A stretch of 64,000 nt of DNA from Salinicola rhizosphaerae (lineage in GTDB: Bacteria; Pseudomonadota; Gammaproteobacteria; Pseudomonadales; Halomonadaceae). Positions within the stretch are counted from its first letter, which is position 1. Every line of letters starts with the position of its first letter. A program made the translations under genes and the position numbers. Under the pieces are notes generated by a model. The model did no database searches. It saw only the letters and a program-made list of their open reading frames with translations, and was not told the DNA's origin. The stretch is taken from assembly GCF_014652715.1 (NCBI RefSeq), contig NZ_BMZI01000002.1, positions 428,813-492,812 of the forward strand, in the 5' to 3' direction. Shown here one piece after another: positions 1 to 8,691 of the stretch.

Positions 1-428
1 ATGTCGTCCTCGAGATAGACCTCGGTCACCGGTTCGAAGCCATGGCGGCCGTAGTAGGCCTGAAGATGCGCTTGCGCCGATAGATAGGCCTCCCGGCCTG
101 GCCAGGTCGTTTCGATGCGCTCCAGCGCGGCCTGCAGCAGTGTATGGCCCAGCCCCGTGCCGCGGTGTCCCTGCGCGATGACGACCCGGCCGATCACCAC
201 GGCTTCTCTGTCGTTTTCGGGCACCAGCAGGCGAAGCGTCGCGACGGGCTGGCCGCCGGATTCGACGGCGAGATGCTGCGTCGAAGCCAGCAGATCGAGA
301 CCGTCCAGCTCCTGATAGGGGCACTGCTGCTCGACCACGAACACGGCGACGCGCAGCGCGAGCAGTTCATAGAGACGCTCGGCACCTAGCTCGCTGCCCT
401 GCTGCCACCGCCAGGCGTATGATTCCAT
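1..428 (-). CDS. elaA: GNAT family N-acetyltransferase, ElaA-like (3' end outside window)
   Basis: An open frame reads leftwards from an ATG at 428 (MESYAWRWQQGSEL...) and runs off the left edge after 142 codons, so the C-terminus is missing. The acetyl-CoA binding motif A is seen as GHRGTGLGHTLLQAAL in the second half, preceded by the V-I-G-R-V-V-I strand typical of GNAT enzymes. The YELLALRVAVFVVEQ opening and the late YYGRHGFEPV segment match the ElaA subfamily of GNAT proteins, whose substrate is not established. It is transcribed divergently from the dehydratase at 546. Family assignment is firm; function beyond acyl transfer is not. Confidence 0.85.
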   Translation of the reverse strand, partial: MESYAWRWQQGSELGAERLYELLALRVAVFVVEQQCPYQELDGLDLLASTQHLAVESGGQPVATLRLLVPENDREAVVIGRVVIAQGHRGTGLGHTLLQAALERIETTWPGREAYLSAQAHLQAYYGRHGFEPVTEVYLEDD

Positions 429-545
429 CTGTCGCTTTCCTCGGGTCGTTGCAGCCATCATCATCGGTAATCGGGGAACCTCGGCATCTTACGTACGCGC
501 ACTGAAGATGTCATGACAGCGGCTTTGACGAAGACGGGAGACGAG

Positions 546-1532
546 ATGACACAACCTGGTGAACTGGCTATCGACTATGACGATGTAGCGTCGGCGCAGC
601 GACGCCTGGCGGGTGTCGTGCACCGCACGCCGGTGCTGCGATCGACCACGGGGGACGCATCCACTGGCGCAACGCTCCATTTCAAGGCGGAGCACTTGCA
701 ACGTATCGGTGCGTTCAAGTTTCGAGGAGGCTACAACGCCATCAGTCAGTTCGATGCCGCGCAGAAGGCAGCGGGCGTGATCGCATTTTCGTCCGGCAAT
801 CACGCACAGGCGATCGCGCTGTCGGCTCGTCTGCACGGGATTCGCGCCGTCATCGTGATGCCCGAGGACGCACCGGCGATCAAGATCGCGGCGACGCGGG
901 GCTATGGTGCCGAAGTCGTGCTCTACGATCGCTACACGCAGGATCGAGAGGCGCTTGGCCGAGAGCTGGCGGCGTCTGAAGGTCTGACACTGATCCCGCC
1001 GTTCGACCATCCACACGTCATGGCCGGGCAGGGGACGGCGGCGCTGGAGCTGTTCGATGAGGTGGGGGAGCTGGATACGCTGATCGTACCGCTGGGTGGC
1101 GGTGGACTGATCTCGGGATGCGCCACGGTGGCGAAGACGCGCTTTCCCCGGTGCCGCGTCATCGGCGTCGAGCCGGAGGCGGGAAACGACGCTCAGCAAA
1201 GCGTTGCTTGTGGTGAAATCGTCGCTATCGACACGCCCCGCACGATAGCCGACGGGGCGCAAACTCAGGCATTGGGCAAGCTGACGTTCCCGATCATCCA
1301 GCGACACGTCGACGAGATCGTGACCGTTAGCGATACCGAACTCGTCGAGAGCATGCGGTTTCTGGCGAGTCGAATGAAGCAGTTCGTGGAGCCGACCGGT
1401 TGCCTGGGATTGGCCGCCGCGCTGTCGGGTCGGGTAGAGATCGCGGGCCAGCGTGTCGGCATCGTGCTGTCAGGTGGCAATGTGGACGTCGACCGGTTTG
1501 CGCAATTGGTTCGCTCCGACGAGCGGCGCTAG
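546..1532 (+). CDS. PLP-dependent threonine/serine dehydratase family protein (328 aa)
   Basis: This is a fold-type II PLP enzyme that would eliminate ammonia from threonine, serine or a 3-hydroxyaspartate-type substrate in the cytosol. The PLP lysine is K58 in GAFKFRGG, the phosphate/substrate loop is SSGNHAQ, and the PLP-phosphate glycine loop is GGGGLISG. There is no C-terminal ACT regulatory domain, so it is catabolic or racemase-like rather than a feedback-controlled IlvA; the biosynthetic paralogue is at 37369. The start at 546 has a GGGAG ribosome site five bases upstream; an ATG at 513 in the same frame lacks one. Serine racemase or threo-3-hydroxyaspartate ammonia-lyase are alternatives. 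Confidence 0.88.
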   Translation: MTQPGELAIDYDDVASAQRRLAGVVHRTPVLRSTTGDASTGATLHFKAEHLQRIGAFKFRGGYNAISQFDAAQKAAGVIAFSSGNHAQAIALSARLHGIRAVIVMPEDAPAIKIAATRGYGAEVVLYDRYTQDREALGRELAASEGLTLIPPFDHPHVMAGQGTAALELFDEVGELDTLIVPLGGGGLISGCATVAKTRFPRCRVIGVEPEAGNDAQQSVACGEIVAIDTPRTIADGAQTQALGKLTFPIIQRHVDEIVTVSDTELVESMRFLASRMKQFVEPTGCLGLAAALSGRVEIAGQRVGIVLSGGNVDVDRFAQLVRSDERR

Positions 1533-1542
1533 GACGCCCGGC

Positions 1543-1851
1543 TCATAGCGCCGGGGTGGTCTCGCCCAGTAGCTTACGGGTGATATCGCGCCATTCGTCG
1601 TCGAGGCTTTGATCCGGTAGATGGCGCCCGGCCCGGCGATACCAGTAGCCGGCGTTCCCGAGATCGCCCTCCCAGCGGTGCAGGTAGGCATGGACCCAGG
1701 CGGCATGGGATCCGCTCGCGTTGTCTACCTGATCGTGGGCCCGCGACCACTCCGACTTTCCTGCCCACCACAGCGCACGCAGCTCGCAACCCAGGGTCTT
1801 TGGCGGCATCGGTCGGTCCAGCGTATCGATGAACGTCGTGAGATCTGTCAT
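1543..1851 (-). CDS. Conserved small hypothetical protein (102 aa)
   Basis: A 102-codon frame convergent with the dehydratase, whose stop lies 10 bp away. The protein is soluble and rich in Trp, His and Arg; the stretch WVHAYLHRWEGDLGNAGYWY followed by RRAGR resembles a short tetratricopeptide-like helical pair found in small uncharacterised proteobacterial proteins. No catalytic motif or signal peptide is visible. I do not recognise a function. Coding is supported by its length, the absence of a competing frame with better character, and the conserved-looking aromatic motif. Confidence 0.65.
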   Translation of the reverse strand: MTDLTTFIDTLDRPMPPKTLGCELRALWWAGKSEWSRAHDQVDNASGSHAAWVHAYLHRWEGDLGNAGYWYRRAGRHLPDQSLDDEWRDITRKLLGETTPAL

Positions 1852-2034
1852 GGCATTCGTCCCGCAGTGAATGTCCTGATCAGTGTAGACGAGATGATCC
1901 GAGAGCAGGCAAAGCCATGGAGTGCAGGCGAGCTCGACTAAAGAAGCGCCTGACGTGACAGCCCGGCCGCCCGTAAAGTCAGCGCCCCGCCAACACGACG
2001 GAGCGCTCGATTTCCGCCAAATTCTCGAACCGGT

Positions 2035-3555
2035 CTAGAAGAACCCCATCGGGTTGATGTCGTAGCTGATCAGCAGATTCTTCGTCTGCTGGTAGTGTTC
2101 GAGCGCCATCTTGTGCGTCTCGCGGCCGACGCCCGATTTCTTGTAGCCACCGAACGCGGCGTGAGCCGGATAGGCGTGGTAGCAGTTGGTCCAGACGCGC
2201 CCGGCCTGAATACCGCGGCCCATGCGGTAGGCACGGTTGATGTCTCGGGTCCAGACCCCGGCTCCCAGTCCGAACTCCGTATCATTGGCAATGGCCAGCG
2301 CTTCAGCTTCGTCCTTGAAAGTGGTGACCGAAACGACCGGGCCAAAGATCTCCTCCTGAAACACCCGCATCTTGTTGTTACCCTTCAGCAGGGTCGGCTG
2401 GATGTAGTAGCCGCGCGAGAGGTCGTCACTCAGCGACTCCCGTTCACCACCGGTGAGGAATTCGGCACCTTCGCCGCGGGCCACATCCATGTAGGACATG
2501 ATCTTGTCGAACTGCTCCTGAGAAGCCTGCGCACCGACCTGGGTCTCGGTATCCAGCGGGTGTCCGCGCTTGATCTTCTTGACGCGTTCGACGACGCGCG
2601 CCATGAAGTCATCGTAGATACTCTCCTGAACCAGAGCTCGAGAAGGACAGGTACAGACCTCGCCCTGATTGAGAAAGCCCATGACGAGGCCTTCGGCGCA
2701 TTTGTCGATGAAGGCCGGTTCGGCTGACATCACATCCTCGAAGTAGATGTTCGGCGACTTGCCACCGAGCTCCACGGTCGAGGGGATGATGTTGTCAGCG
2801 GCGCACTTCATGATATGCGAGCCGATCGGGGTCGACCCGGTGAAAGCGATCTTGGCGATCCGCTTGCTGGTCGCCAGGGCCTGACCGGCTTCTTCGCCGA
2901 AGCCGTTGACGATATTGATCACGCCCTTGGGCAGCAGATCATGAATGACGTCGATCACCTTGAAGATCGACACCGGTGTTTGCTCGGCAGGTTTCAGCAC
3001 GACGCAGTTGCCCGCCGCCAGCGCGGGCGCAAGCTTCCAGGTCGCCATCAGGATCGGGAAATTCCACGGAATGATCTGACCGACGACGCCCAGTGGCTCG
3101 TGGAAATGGTAGGACGCCGTATTCTCGTCGATTTCGGCAGTCGAGCCTTCCTGGGCGCGGATACAGCCGGCAAAGTAACGGAAGTGATCGACTGCGAGCG
3201 GGATGTCGGCAGCCAGCGTTTCGCGCACGGCCTTGCCGTTCTCCCAGGTTTCGGCGACCGCCAGCATCTCCAGGTTCTGCTCGATGCGATCGGCGATCTT
3301 CAGCAGCAGGTCGGATCGCTGCTGGACCGACGTCCTGCCCCAGGCCGGCGCAGCTCGGTGGGCAGCGTCGAGTGCGAGATCGATATCCTTCTGGCTGGAT
3401 CGAGCGACTTCACAGAAGACCTCTCCCGTGACGGGCGTGACATTCTCGAAGTAGCGACCCTCCACCGGAGCTACCCACTCCCCGCCGATGTAGTTGTCGT
3501 AGCGCTTGTCGAAACTGACGATGGCATCCGCCGTATTGGGGTTGGCATAACGCAT
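2035..3555 (-). CDS. NAD(P)-dependent aldehyde dehydrogenase, ExaC/AldB type (506 aa)
   Basis: Full-length aldehyde dehydrogenase oxidising aldehydes to acids. Visible hallmarks in order: the coenzyme-site Asn in [12 protein letters not shown], the KPAEQTP loop, FTGSTPIGS (Rossmann turn), the general base Glu in [11 protein letters not shown], the nucleophile region [11 protein letters not shown] with the catalytic Cys, and [10 protein letters not shown]. The double-cysteine CTC at the active site and the N-terminus [20 protein letters not shown] are characteristic of the acetaldehyde/ethanol-linked ExaC/AldB subfamily. It stands alone, with about 225 bp of upstream sequence before the divergent gene at 3782, so its own promoter is expected there. 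The physiological aldehyde is inferred, not shown. Confidence 0.93.
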   Translation of the reverse strand: MRYANPNTADAIVSFDKRYDNYIGGEWVAPVEGRYFENVTPVTGEVFCEVARSSQKDIDLALDAAHRAAPAWGRTSVQQRSDLLLKIADRIEQNLEMLAVAETWENGKAVRETLAADIPLAVDHFRYFAGCIRAQEGSTAEIDENTASYHFHEPLGVVGQIIPWNFPILMATWKLAPALAAGNCVVLKPAEQTPVSIFKVIDVIHDLLPKGVINIVNGFGEEAGQALATSKRIAKIAFTGSTPIGSHIMKCAADNIIPSTVELGGKSPNIYFEDVMSAEPAFIDKCAEGLVMGFLNQGEVCTCPSRALVQESIYDDFMARVVERVKKIKRGHPLDTETQVGAQASQEQFDKIMSYMDVARGEGAEFLTGGERESLSDDLSRGYYIQPTLLKGNNKMRVFQEEIFGPVVSVTTFKDEAEALAIANDTEFGLGAGVWTRDINRAYRMGRGIQAGRVWTNCYHAYPAHAAFGGYKKSGVGRETHKMALEHYQQTKNLLISYDINPMGFF

Positions 3556-3781
3556 GGTGAGTCTCCTTGTCGCCGGGGCCGCGCTCGGTCAGTGCGGCGT
3601 TCATTCCGTCACTTTGCGAGTCTCCCTGCGGTTTCGCCATTACGCTTTAGGCGTGCGGCGTATTGCCTGAGTAGCGACCTCGGACGATGATCGAGATCAC
3701 GCACTTCGACCATTGGCGAACTGTCACGCCGCGTTGCAGTGATACTCTGTAGGTCGTGTCATGGATCTTCAGGAGGACTGA

Positions 3782-4204
3782 ATGATGATGCATGCGATAG
3801 GTAATGAGTCGATGCGTGAACCGACGACCGTCGATGATCGCGGTTGCTGCGAGATGACGGCGATCAATTTGCTGGATGACAGCGTATCGACACAGAAAGA
3901 GGTCCAGGAGCGCAATGTCATGCAGCTCTACCTGCTGACGGTTCAGGTAAGGGCATTACTCGACGTTGCCTGTCACCAGGGACAGGCCGAGTTTTTGACC
4001 GAGCGGCTACGATTTCACACCGAGTCGCTGCAGGCGCAATTTGGGCAGCTGGTCGACAAGCACAAGGCTGCCTCGTTCAGGAGTCACTTCTACCGCCAGC
4101 AGCAGCAGAAATTCGATGCCGAGATCGACAAGTTGATCGGCGCACTGGAGGCTCTCGGTCGCCAGTACCGGGCGGATCAGGGGCAAGAGTCCGGCACCCG
4201 CTGA
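3782..4204 (+). CDS. Hypothetical helical protein (140 aa)
   Basis: A strong AGGAGG ribosome site sits a few bases before the ATG at 3782, which supports this start. The protein has a polar N-terminus followed by mostly helical sequence with heptad-like character (EVQERNVMQLYLLTVQVRAL, then RHFY- and QQQQ-rich segments). No signal peptide, membrane segment or known domain is visible. It is monocistronic: divergent from the aldehyde dehydrogenase and followed by an intrinsic terminator at 4358-4401. Function not recognised. Confidence 0.7.
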   Translation: MMMHAIGNESMREPTTVDDRGCCEMTAINLLDDSVSTQKEVQERNVMQLYLLTVQVRALLDVACHQGQAEFLTERLRFHTESLQAQFGQLVDKHKAASFRSHFYRQQQQKFDAEIDKLIGALEALGRQYRADQGQESGTR

Positions 4205-4357
4205 GGTTCAGGTAAGAGGTTCGGGTAAGTAGCAGGCAGCAGGGCGTCGCGCCCGACGCGAGCGCTGCCCAAGCTGGTGGCGTGCCATCGACGAAGCTTC
4301 TTCTTTCCGATAATGCTTTCGCTCTGTAAAGCTTCCCGTCTATCAAAGCTTGCCTCC

Positions 4358-4401
4358 CGGGTTCGGTTGCCGTGACCAATCAAGCAACCGAGCCCGCTTT
4401 T
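4358..4401 (+). terminator. Rho-independent terminator
   Basis: CGGGTTCGGTTGC (4358-4370) pairs with GCAACCGAGCCCG (4384-4396) with a single G-U pair, and is followed by CTTTT. It lies about 150 bp beyond the stop of the hypothetical gene at 3782-4204 and would end that transcript. Confidence 0.7.
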
Positions 4402-4454
4402 ATGCCTTTCCCTCCTGAAATTAAAACCGGAACTAAAAACCGGGATTGAAAAGT

Positions 4455-4470
4455 AGTTTCACGTGAAACA
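4455..4470. other. parS: parS-like ParB binding site 1 (15/16)
   Basis: AGTTTCACGTGAAACA differs from the widely conserved chromosomal parS palindrome TGTTTCACGTGAAACA only at the first base. It lies 42 bp beyond the asmA-like stop in a non-coding gap and is the leftmost of six such sites within about 6.1 kb. Confidence 0.85.
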
Positions 4471-4511
4471 AGTCGTCGCCGCTGCCCGCGCGACTTTTGC
4501 GTTGAGATGTC

Positions 4512-6590
4512 TCACTCCTGCGTCTGCACCTGACTCAGAAAGTCATTGCACGGCGTCTTCTCGTCCGTGCTCGGAGAGACAAGGGCCAACAGTGCGGCAG
4601 CGGGAGCTGCCACCGTGCCGAGAATGGCGCCCGCCGCTCCCCGGGCGATCAGTGAACCTGCATCAACGCCGGGCGAGGGATTCTTGAAAGTCCCATGTAC
4701 ATAGAGCGGAGATCGCAGTGTCAGGATTCTGGCGCCTTTGCTTTCTGGCTCGATAGTGAAGTTTAGCGCCTCGGAACCGAAATCCGCGCTGCCATCGATC
4801 TTGATCAGTGCATTCTCCGTATCGATCAGGAAAAAGCGGCTATCGGCCTTGCCGTCATTGACCTCGAAATCGGCGGCCGCGCAGTTGATCTTGACCTGCT
4901 CATCACCAAAAAGCTCTCCGACGAGATAGTTACCGACGTTGAGGCCCGCAAGCTCCATCAGGTTCTGGCTGATCAGCCCGTCGCTCACGATCATGCGTAG
5001 TTCGCCGTTGCTGGAGCCCAGAATCGAGGCAACGGAATTGCCGCTGCCGGTCAGGGTCGCATCGCCATTCAGCTCACCCTGGCTCTCGTCCATCATGTCG
5101 ACGTCGGGAAACAGCTGGCCAAGACGCAGGCGACGTATGTGCATATCGACCCGACTCTGCATTGGCGTCTGGCGCCCGTCGAGCCGCAGCGTGGTATTGA
5201 GATCGCCGCCGGCGACGCCGAATCGAAGCGGGTCGAGCAGAATCTCGCCATCGTCGAGCGTGACGTGGGTGTAGAGATCCCGAAGCGGCAGGGACTTTCC
5301 GTGCTCGATACGCTGTGCCGTGAATTTCACGTCGGCGTCCATGGCTTTCCACTGGTCGGTCTGGAATTCGTCCACGGGAAGAACTTTATCGGCTGGCTGA
5401 TCGGTGTCCACCTGGGCAGGCTGCGCTTCGCTACCATCATCTCCGCCGCCATCGGCACCGATCAGCGGCGCCAGATCGGCGAAGCGAAGCTGGCGAGATA
5501 CGACTTCCCCGGTCAGCGAGGGGCGCGGCTGACCCATGCGGTAGGTAAGGTTTCCATGAATATCGCTGTCGCCCACCGCGCCGTCGAAATCTTGATAACT
5601 GAACGTCAGCGGCTGCTGCGTGTCGAGGTCAGCGATAAGATGCCCCCGGGTCGAATAGGGCGGGGTGTCCGGCAGCGTGACACCGATGACGTTGTATAGA
5701 TCGCCGAGATTCCGACCCGCGAACGTGAGGTCGACATCGATCTTCGTGGGCGCCAGCGGATTGGTCACCGCGCCCTGGACCGATACCTTGGTGGCGCCGG
5801 CCTGAATTTTCGCCTGCAGCGGATAGGGCATGCGTTGTTGCCTGAGCGCCTCAGGCCCGCCCAGTTTCCCGGAGCCCGAAAACGACTGCCCTCGATATTG
5901 TCCCTCTGCCTGCCAGCCGAAGCGGTAACTCAGATCTGACTCTGTCGTATTCTGCGTATTCGCTGCGTCATCGTTGCCAGTCGTCAGCGCACCGACCGCA
6001 ATAGGCTTCCCGAGTAGCTGAAGCTTGGCATCGATGTTGGCCGGTAGTTGATCGTCGTCATAGCTCAGGCTGAGGGGGTCGAATTGGATGTCTCCGACAT
6101 CGACACGCCACCCACCGCTGTCTGTCGAGGTGGCATCGCTGCTTTCGGCATCGCTGGTGGTGTCGAACGTCCAGTTATTGGTGCCGTCCAGCAGTCGAAC
6201 GAGGTTGACGGAGCCGCCGCCTAACGCGATTTGCGGGATGACCACGTCTTTATCCAGCAGCGGCAGTGGCGAGAGCGTGATACTCAGGCTGTCCAGGCTG
6301 ATCAGGTCGGCGCTCGTGACATCGGTAGGGCTGGCGATATGCAAACCTTGGGCCTGCACCCGTGGCCACGGAATCCATCGTTGCCAACTCTGCGTCGGGG
6401 AAGGCCATTCCCAGTCGACAGAGAGGTCTCCGTCGATGGAGACATCGCGATGCAGCGCGCCCGAGGCTTGCGCTTCGATCGTCGGTTTGAGTCGATTCCA
6501 GTCGAACGTAATGATGACTACCACGAGCACGAGCAGGATCATCAAGACCACCGCGAGTGCCCATAGCGATATTTTCTTGCCGGTTGTCAT
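4512..6590 (-). CDS. AsmA family protein (692 aa)
   Basis: The N-terminus has one uncleaved membrane anchor (about residues 8-28, WALAVVLMILLVLVVVI) followed by a long periplasmic domain. The pattern FDWNRLKPTIEAQASGALHR just after the anchor, and the C-terminal AsmA-like region (SNGELRMIVSDGLI and LMELAGLNVGNYLVG), place it in the AsmA family of TAM/VPS13-like repeating beta-groove proteins. Members are linked to phospholipid transport to the outer membrane and envelope homeostasis. The gene is flanked on both sides by parS-like sites and transcribed towards the left. Family call is firm; specific lipid role is inferred from the family. Confidence 0.88.
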   Translation of the reverse strand: MTTGKKISLWALAVVLMILLVLVVVIITFDWNRLKPTIEAQASGALHRDVSIDGDLSVDWEWPSPTQSWQRWIPWPRVQAQGLHIASPTDVTSADLISLDSLSITLSPLPLLDKDVVIPQIALGGGSVNLVRLLDGTNNWTFDTTSDAESSDATSTDSGGWRVDVGDIQFDPLSLSYDDDQLPANIDAKLQLLGKPIAVGALTTGNDDAANTQNTTESDLSYRFGWQAEGQYRGQSFSGSGKLGGPEALRQQRMPYPLQAKIQAGATKVSVQGAVTNPLAPTKIDVDLTFAGRNLGDLYNVIGVTLPDTPPYSTRGHLIADLDTQQPLTFSYQDFDGAVGDSDIHGNLTYRMGQPRPSLTGEVVSRQLRFADLAPLIGADGGGDDGSEAQPAQVDTDQPADKVLPVDEFQTDQWKAMDADVKFTAQRIEHGKSLPLRDLYTHVTLDDGEILLDPLRFGVAGGDLNTTLRLDGRQTPMQSRVDMHIRRLRLGQLFPDVDMMDESQGELNGDATLTGSGNSVASILGSSNGELRMIVSDGLISQNLMELAGLNVGNYLVGELFGDEQVKINCAAADFEVNDGKADSRFFLIDTENALIKIDGSADFGSEALNFTIEPESKGARILTLRSPLYVHGTFKNPSPGVDAGSLIARGAAGAILGTVAAPAAALLALVSPSTDEKTPCNDFLSQVQTQE

Positions 6591-6678
6591 GGTCGAGCCC
6601 CCATCCGTTGGGTCCTGGAAGCATAGACCAGGGGCTGCCGTTCGTATGTGAAAGCTGGTTGGGAATCGCTACCGGGTG

Positions 6679-6694
6679 TGTTTCACGTGAAACA
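6679..6694. other. parS: parS-like ParB binding site 2 (16/16)
   Basis: A perfect TGTTTCACGTGAAACA palindrome in the 181-bp gap between the asmA-like start (6590) and the gmhB stop (6772). Confidence 0.92.
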
Positions 6695-6771
6695 TCGGGG
6701 GGGGGTGGCGAGAGACGTGACAAGGCTTAGTCCGGAGATGTACTGCTTGTGCCTCGAAGACGCTTTGGGGT

Positions 6772-7341
6772 TCAGTTCTCGCCAACGCTCGGTCGGCTTT
6801 CGGAGATCAGTCGTTCTGCAAAGGCGGCGAGATCGTGACAGATCCACGTATCCGGATAACGCCTCCTGACTTCACTGGCAAACCGAGACCCCTTGCCGGT
6901 CAGCACAAGTACTGTCCGGCAACGGGCCGCAATGCCAGCCTGGATGTCCGTAAGGCTATCGCCAACCATCCATCGATCAGCATCCTCATCAGTTCGCAGG
7001 TGATCGATGATATTGGTCAGCATCCCGGGCTTGGGCTTCCGACAAGCGCATTCATCGCTCGGTAGATGAGGGCAATATTCAATCGCGGCCAGGTACCCAC
7101 CGGCCTTCTGGATCAGCAACGACATTCGGTCATGGATGGCGTTCAGGGTATCGAGGGTGTAGTAGCCCCGGGCGATACCGGACTGATTGGTGGCCACTGC
7201 CACTGTCCAGCCACAATGATTCAGCTTGGCAATCGCGTCGACCGCGCCATCCAGTGGGTGCCATTCATCCAGTGATTTGATGTAAGCGTCGGAGTCCTGA
7301 TTGATCACCCCATCCCTGTCGAGGATGATGAGTCTGTCCAT
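6772..7341 (-). CDS. gmhB: D-glycero-beta-D-manno-heptose 1,7-bisphosphate 7-phosphatase (189 aa)
   Basis: HAD-superfamily phosphatase removing the C7 phosphate in ADP-heptose synthesis for the LPS core, acting between the two HldE reactions and upstream of HldD. The start at 7341 gives MDRLIILDRDGVINQDS, with the DxD nucleophile motif; a longer frame to 7464 would begin inside the parS palindrome and is rejected. Motif II is ATNQSG, the zinc site CPH...CACRKPKPG is intact, and motif III/IV is MVGDSLTDIQAG. Length matches the family. gmhB followed by glyS/glyQ near parS sites recalls the Pseudomonas oriC neighbourhood. Confidence 0.95.
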   Translation of the reverse strand: MDRLIILDRDGVINQDSDAYIKSLDEWHPLDGAVDAIAKLNHCGWTVAVATNQSGIARGYYTLDTLNAIHDRMSLLIQKAGGYLAAIEYCPHLPSDECACRKPKPGMLTNIIDHLRTDEDADRWMVGDSLTDIQAGIAARCRTVLVLTGKGSRFASEVRRRYPDTWICHDLAAFAERLISESRPSVGEN

Positions 7342-7452
7342 GCGCGAAGTTGCCCCTGCAGCCTGAGTGAGACGGTGCAATCCTATGGTATCGCGATCGG
7401 CGTTCCAGGCAAGCCGACCCATTGCGCACTCGGCACACCCTAGACCAAACTC

Positions 7453-7490
7453 AAAGATCGGCATGTTTCACGTGAAACATGCCGATCTTT
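7453..7490. repeat. 38-bp perfect palindrome with parS at its centre
   Basis: The 19 bases 7453-7471 are the exact reverse complement of 7472-7490, with no spacer. The central 16 bp (7464-7479) are the parS sequence. The arms extend the symmetry by 11 bp on each side (AAAGATCGGCA / TGCCGATCTTT) and end in TTTT on the + strand, so the element could also form a terminator-like hairpin between the SDR gene (ends 7551) and gmhB (starts 7341). Confidence 0.9.
7464..7479. other. parS: parS-like ParB binding site 3 (16/16)
   Basis: Perfect TGTTTCACGTGAAACA at the centre of the 38-bp palindrome at 7453-7490, in the gap between gmhB and the SDR gene. Confidence 0.93.
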
Positions 7491-7550
7491 TATGGAACAG
7501 ACAATGAGTGGGAAGCGTGCTGTCGCTTGGTACTGCCAGTGCCTGCTTGC

Positions 7551-8591
7551 CTAGGGGATGATCTTTCGCTCCCGTAGCCGGTCGAACGCGGCAAATAGTG
7601 ATTGTCGCGAGTCCATGCGCGGGGTGAATCCGTAGCGATAGATCTTGTTGACGTCTGATATGACGTCCGTCTCGGTGTTGAAGACGAAATCCCCGAAGCC
7701 CCACTGAACGACCTTCTCCAGATCGTTCTCGGCAAGTCCGTACTTCTGGCTGATACGTTGCCAAACGGGCTGCTTATCGGCCATGTGGTCGGCTAGCGTC
7801 AGCGGGACCGGGGAAGCCGTTTCCATATCGAAATAGTTGGCGATGTCCTGCCACAGGCGCTCCCAACGGAAAACATCGCCATTGGTGATATTGAAAGCTT
7901 CACCGCTGATGCCATCCGCTTCGGCTGCCCAGACACTGGCATCACCCAGCAGGGCCGCATCCGTGATCTGCATCAATACCCGATAGGCGGTTTCACTCCC
8001 GGGGTACCGGAGCGGGATGCCAAGCTCATGGGAGATAGCCGCGAAGGTACCCAGCACGGTGGCAATATTCATGGGATTGCCGTTGATGTTGCCGCTGACC
8101 ACGACATCGGGCCTGAGCACGACATAGTCCCAGTTCGCAGTCTCCGCTCGGGCAGCCAGCATCGCTTCCTGGGCCTGATAGATATTGGGCGGCATATGGC
8201 TGGGATCGGACTCTCGAGCGGGCGTCGGTACCTTGGTCCCTAGATGGATGCCATAAATCTTGAACCCTTGGTAGATGACCACTCGCTCGAGCGGCGCACC
8301 GGCTTGCTCCAGGGCGTCGAGAAGGTTATCCAGCATCTGACCATTGCGATCTGCCTCGACCGCCAGATCCGAGTCCGGTGCCAAAGCGGCGTAGAACAGA
8401 TGGGTCGTACCAGCTGCCTGTTCGCGAATCGCGTTCAACGTCTCTTCGGCGTTGGTCAGGTCGGCGGTGACGGTGTCAATGCCTTCGACAGGGCGGCGCC
8501 CCAATCCCTTGACCTGCGCACCATGTTCTCGAAGCGCTTCATGCGCGCCATGTCCGATGATGCCGCTGGCACCGGCGATCAATGCTTTCAT
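7551..8591 (-). CDS. NAD(P)-dependent SDR, PRISE (enone reductase)-like (346 aa)
   Basis: The start at 8591 gives MKALIAGASGIIGHGAHEAL with the glycine-rich nucleotide motif GASGIIG at the N-terminus, and a GGGAG ribosome site upstream. Extended-SDR features follow: FYAALAPDSD, QGFKIYGIHLG and a central IYQAQEAML segment. The motif QGFKIYG, with a YxxxK-less arrangement, is the mark of the progesterone 5-beta-reductase/iridoid synthase-like (PRISE) SDRs, which reduce activated enones with NADPH. parS site 4 lies 13 bp upstream of its start codon, so ParB binding could affect its expression. Substrate unknown. Confidence 0.82.
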   Translation of the reverse strand: MKALIAGASGIIGHGAHEALREHGAQVKGLGRRPVEGIDTVTADLTNAEETLNAIREQAAGTTHLFYAALAPDSDLAVEADRNGQMLDNLLDALEQAGAPLERVVIYQGFKIYGIHLGTKVPTPARESDPSHMPPNIYQAQEAMLAARAETANWDYVVLRPDVVVSGNINGNPMNIATVLGTFAAISHELGIPLRYPGSETAYRVLMQITDAALLGDASVWAAEADGISGEAFNITNGDVFRWERLWQDIANYFDMETASPVPLTLADHMADKQPVWQRISQKYGLAENDLEKVVQWGFGDFVFNTETDVISDVNKIYRYGFTPRMDSRQSLFAAFDRLRERKIIP

Positions 8592-8603
8592 GCGTTGGCT
8601 CCC

Positions 8604-8619
8604 TGTTTCACGTGAAACA
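8604..8619. other. parS: parS-like ParB binding site 4 (16/16)
   Basis: Perfect TGTTTCACGTGAAACA just upstream of the SDR start codon at 8591 (13 bp), inside the presumed leader or promoter of that gene. Confidence 0.92.
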
Positions 8620-8691
8620 TGCATTTATATTCAATGGGTTTGGCGCTGCGATAGATCTGTCGCTGCGGCAGGTCCGTCTGCGCGAGAGGAC

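Larger units (their letters stand above)
4205..4511. other. Intergenic region with terminator and first parS-like site
   Basis: This 307-bp gap lies between the convergent hypothetical gene (ends 4204) and asmA-like gene (ends 4512). It holds the stem-loop at 4358-4401 and a ParB-type palindrome at 4455-4470, both listed separately. Nothing else with coding character was seen. Confidence 0.7.

Noticed and set aside
7342-7464. N-terminal extension of gmhB beginning in the parS palindrome
   Set aside because: The extra 41 residues have no family similarity and the family N-terminus begins at the 7341 ATG. Several frames begin with M-F-H-V-K-H simply because parS translates that way.
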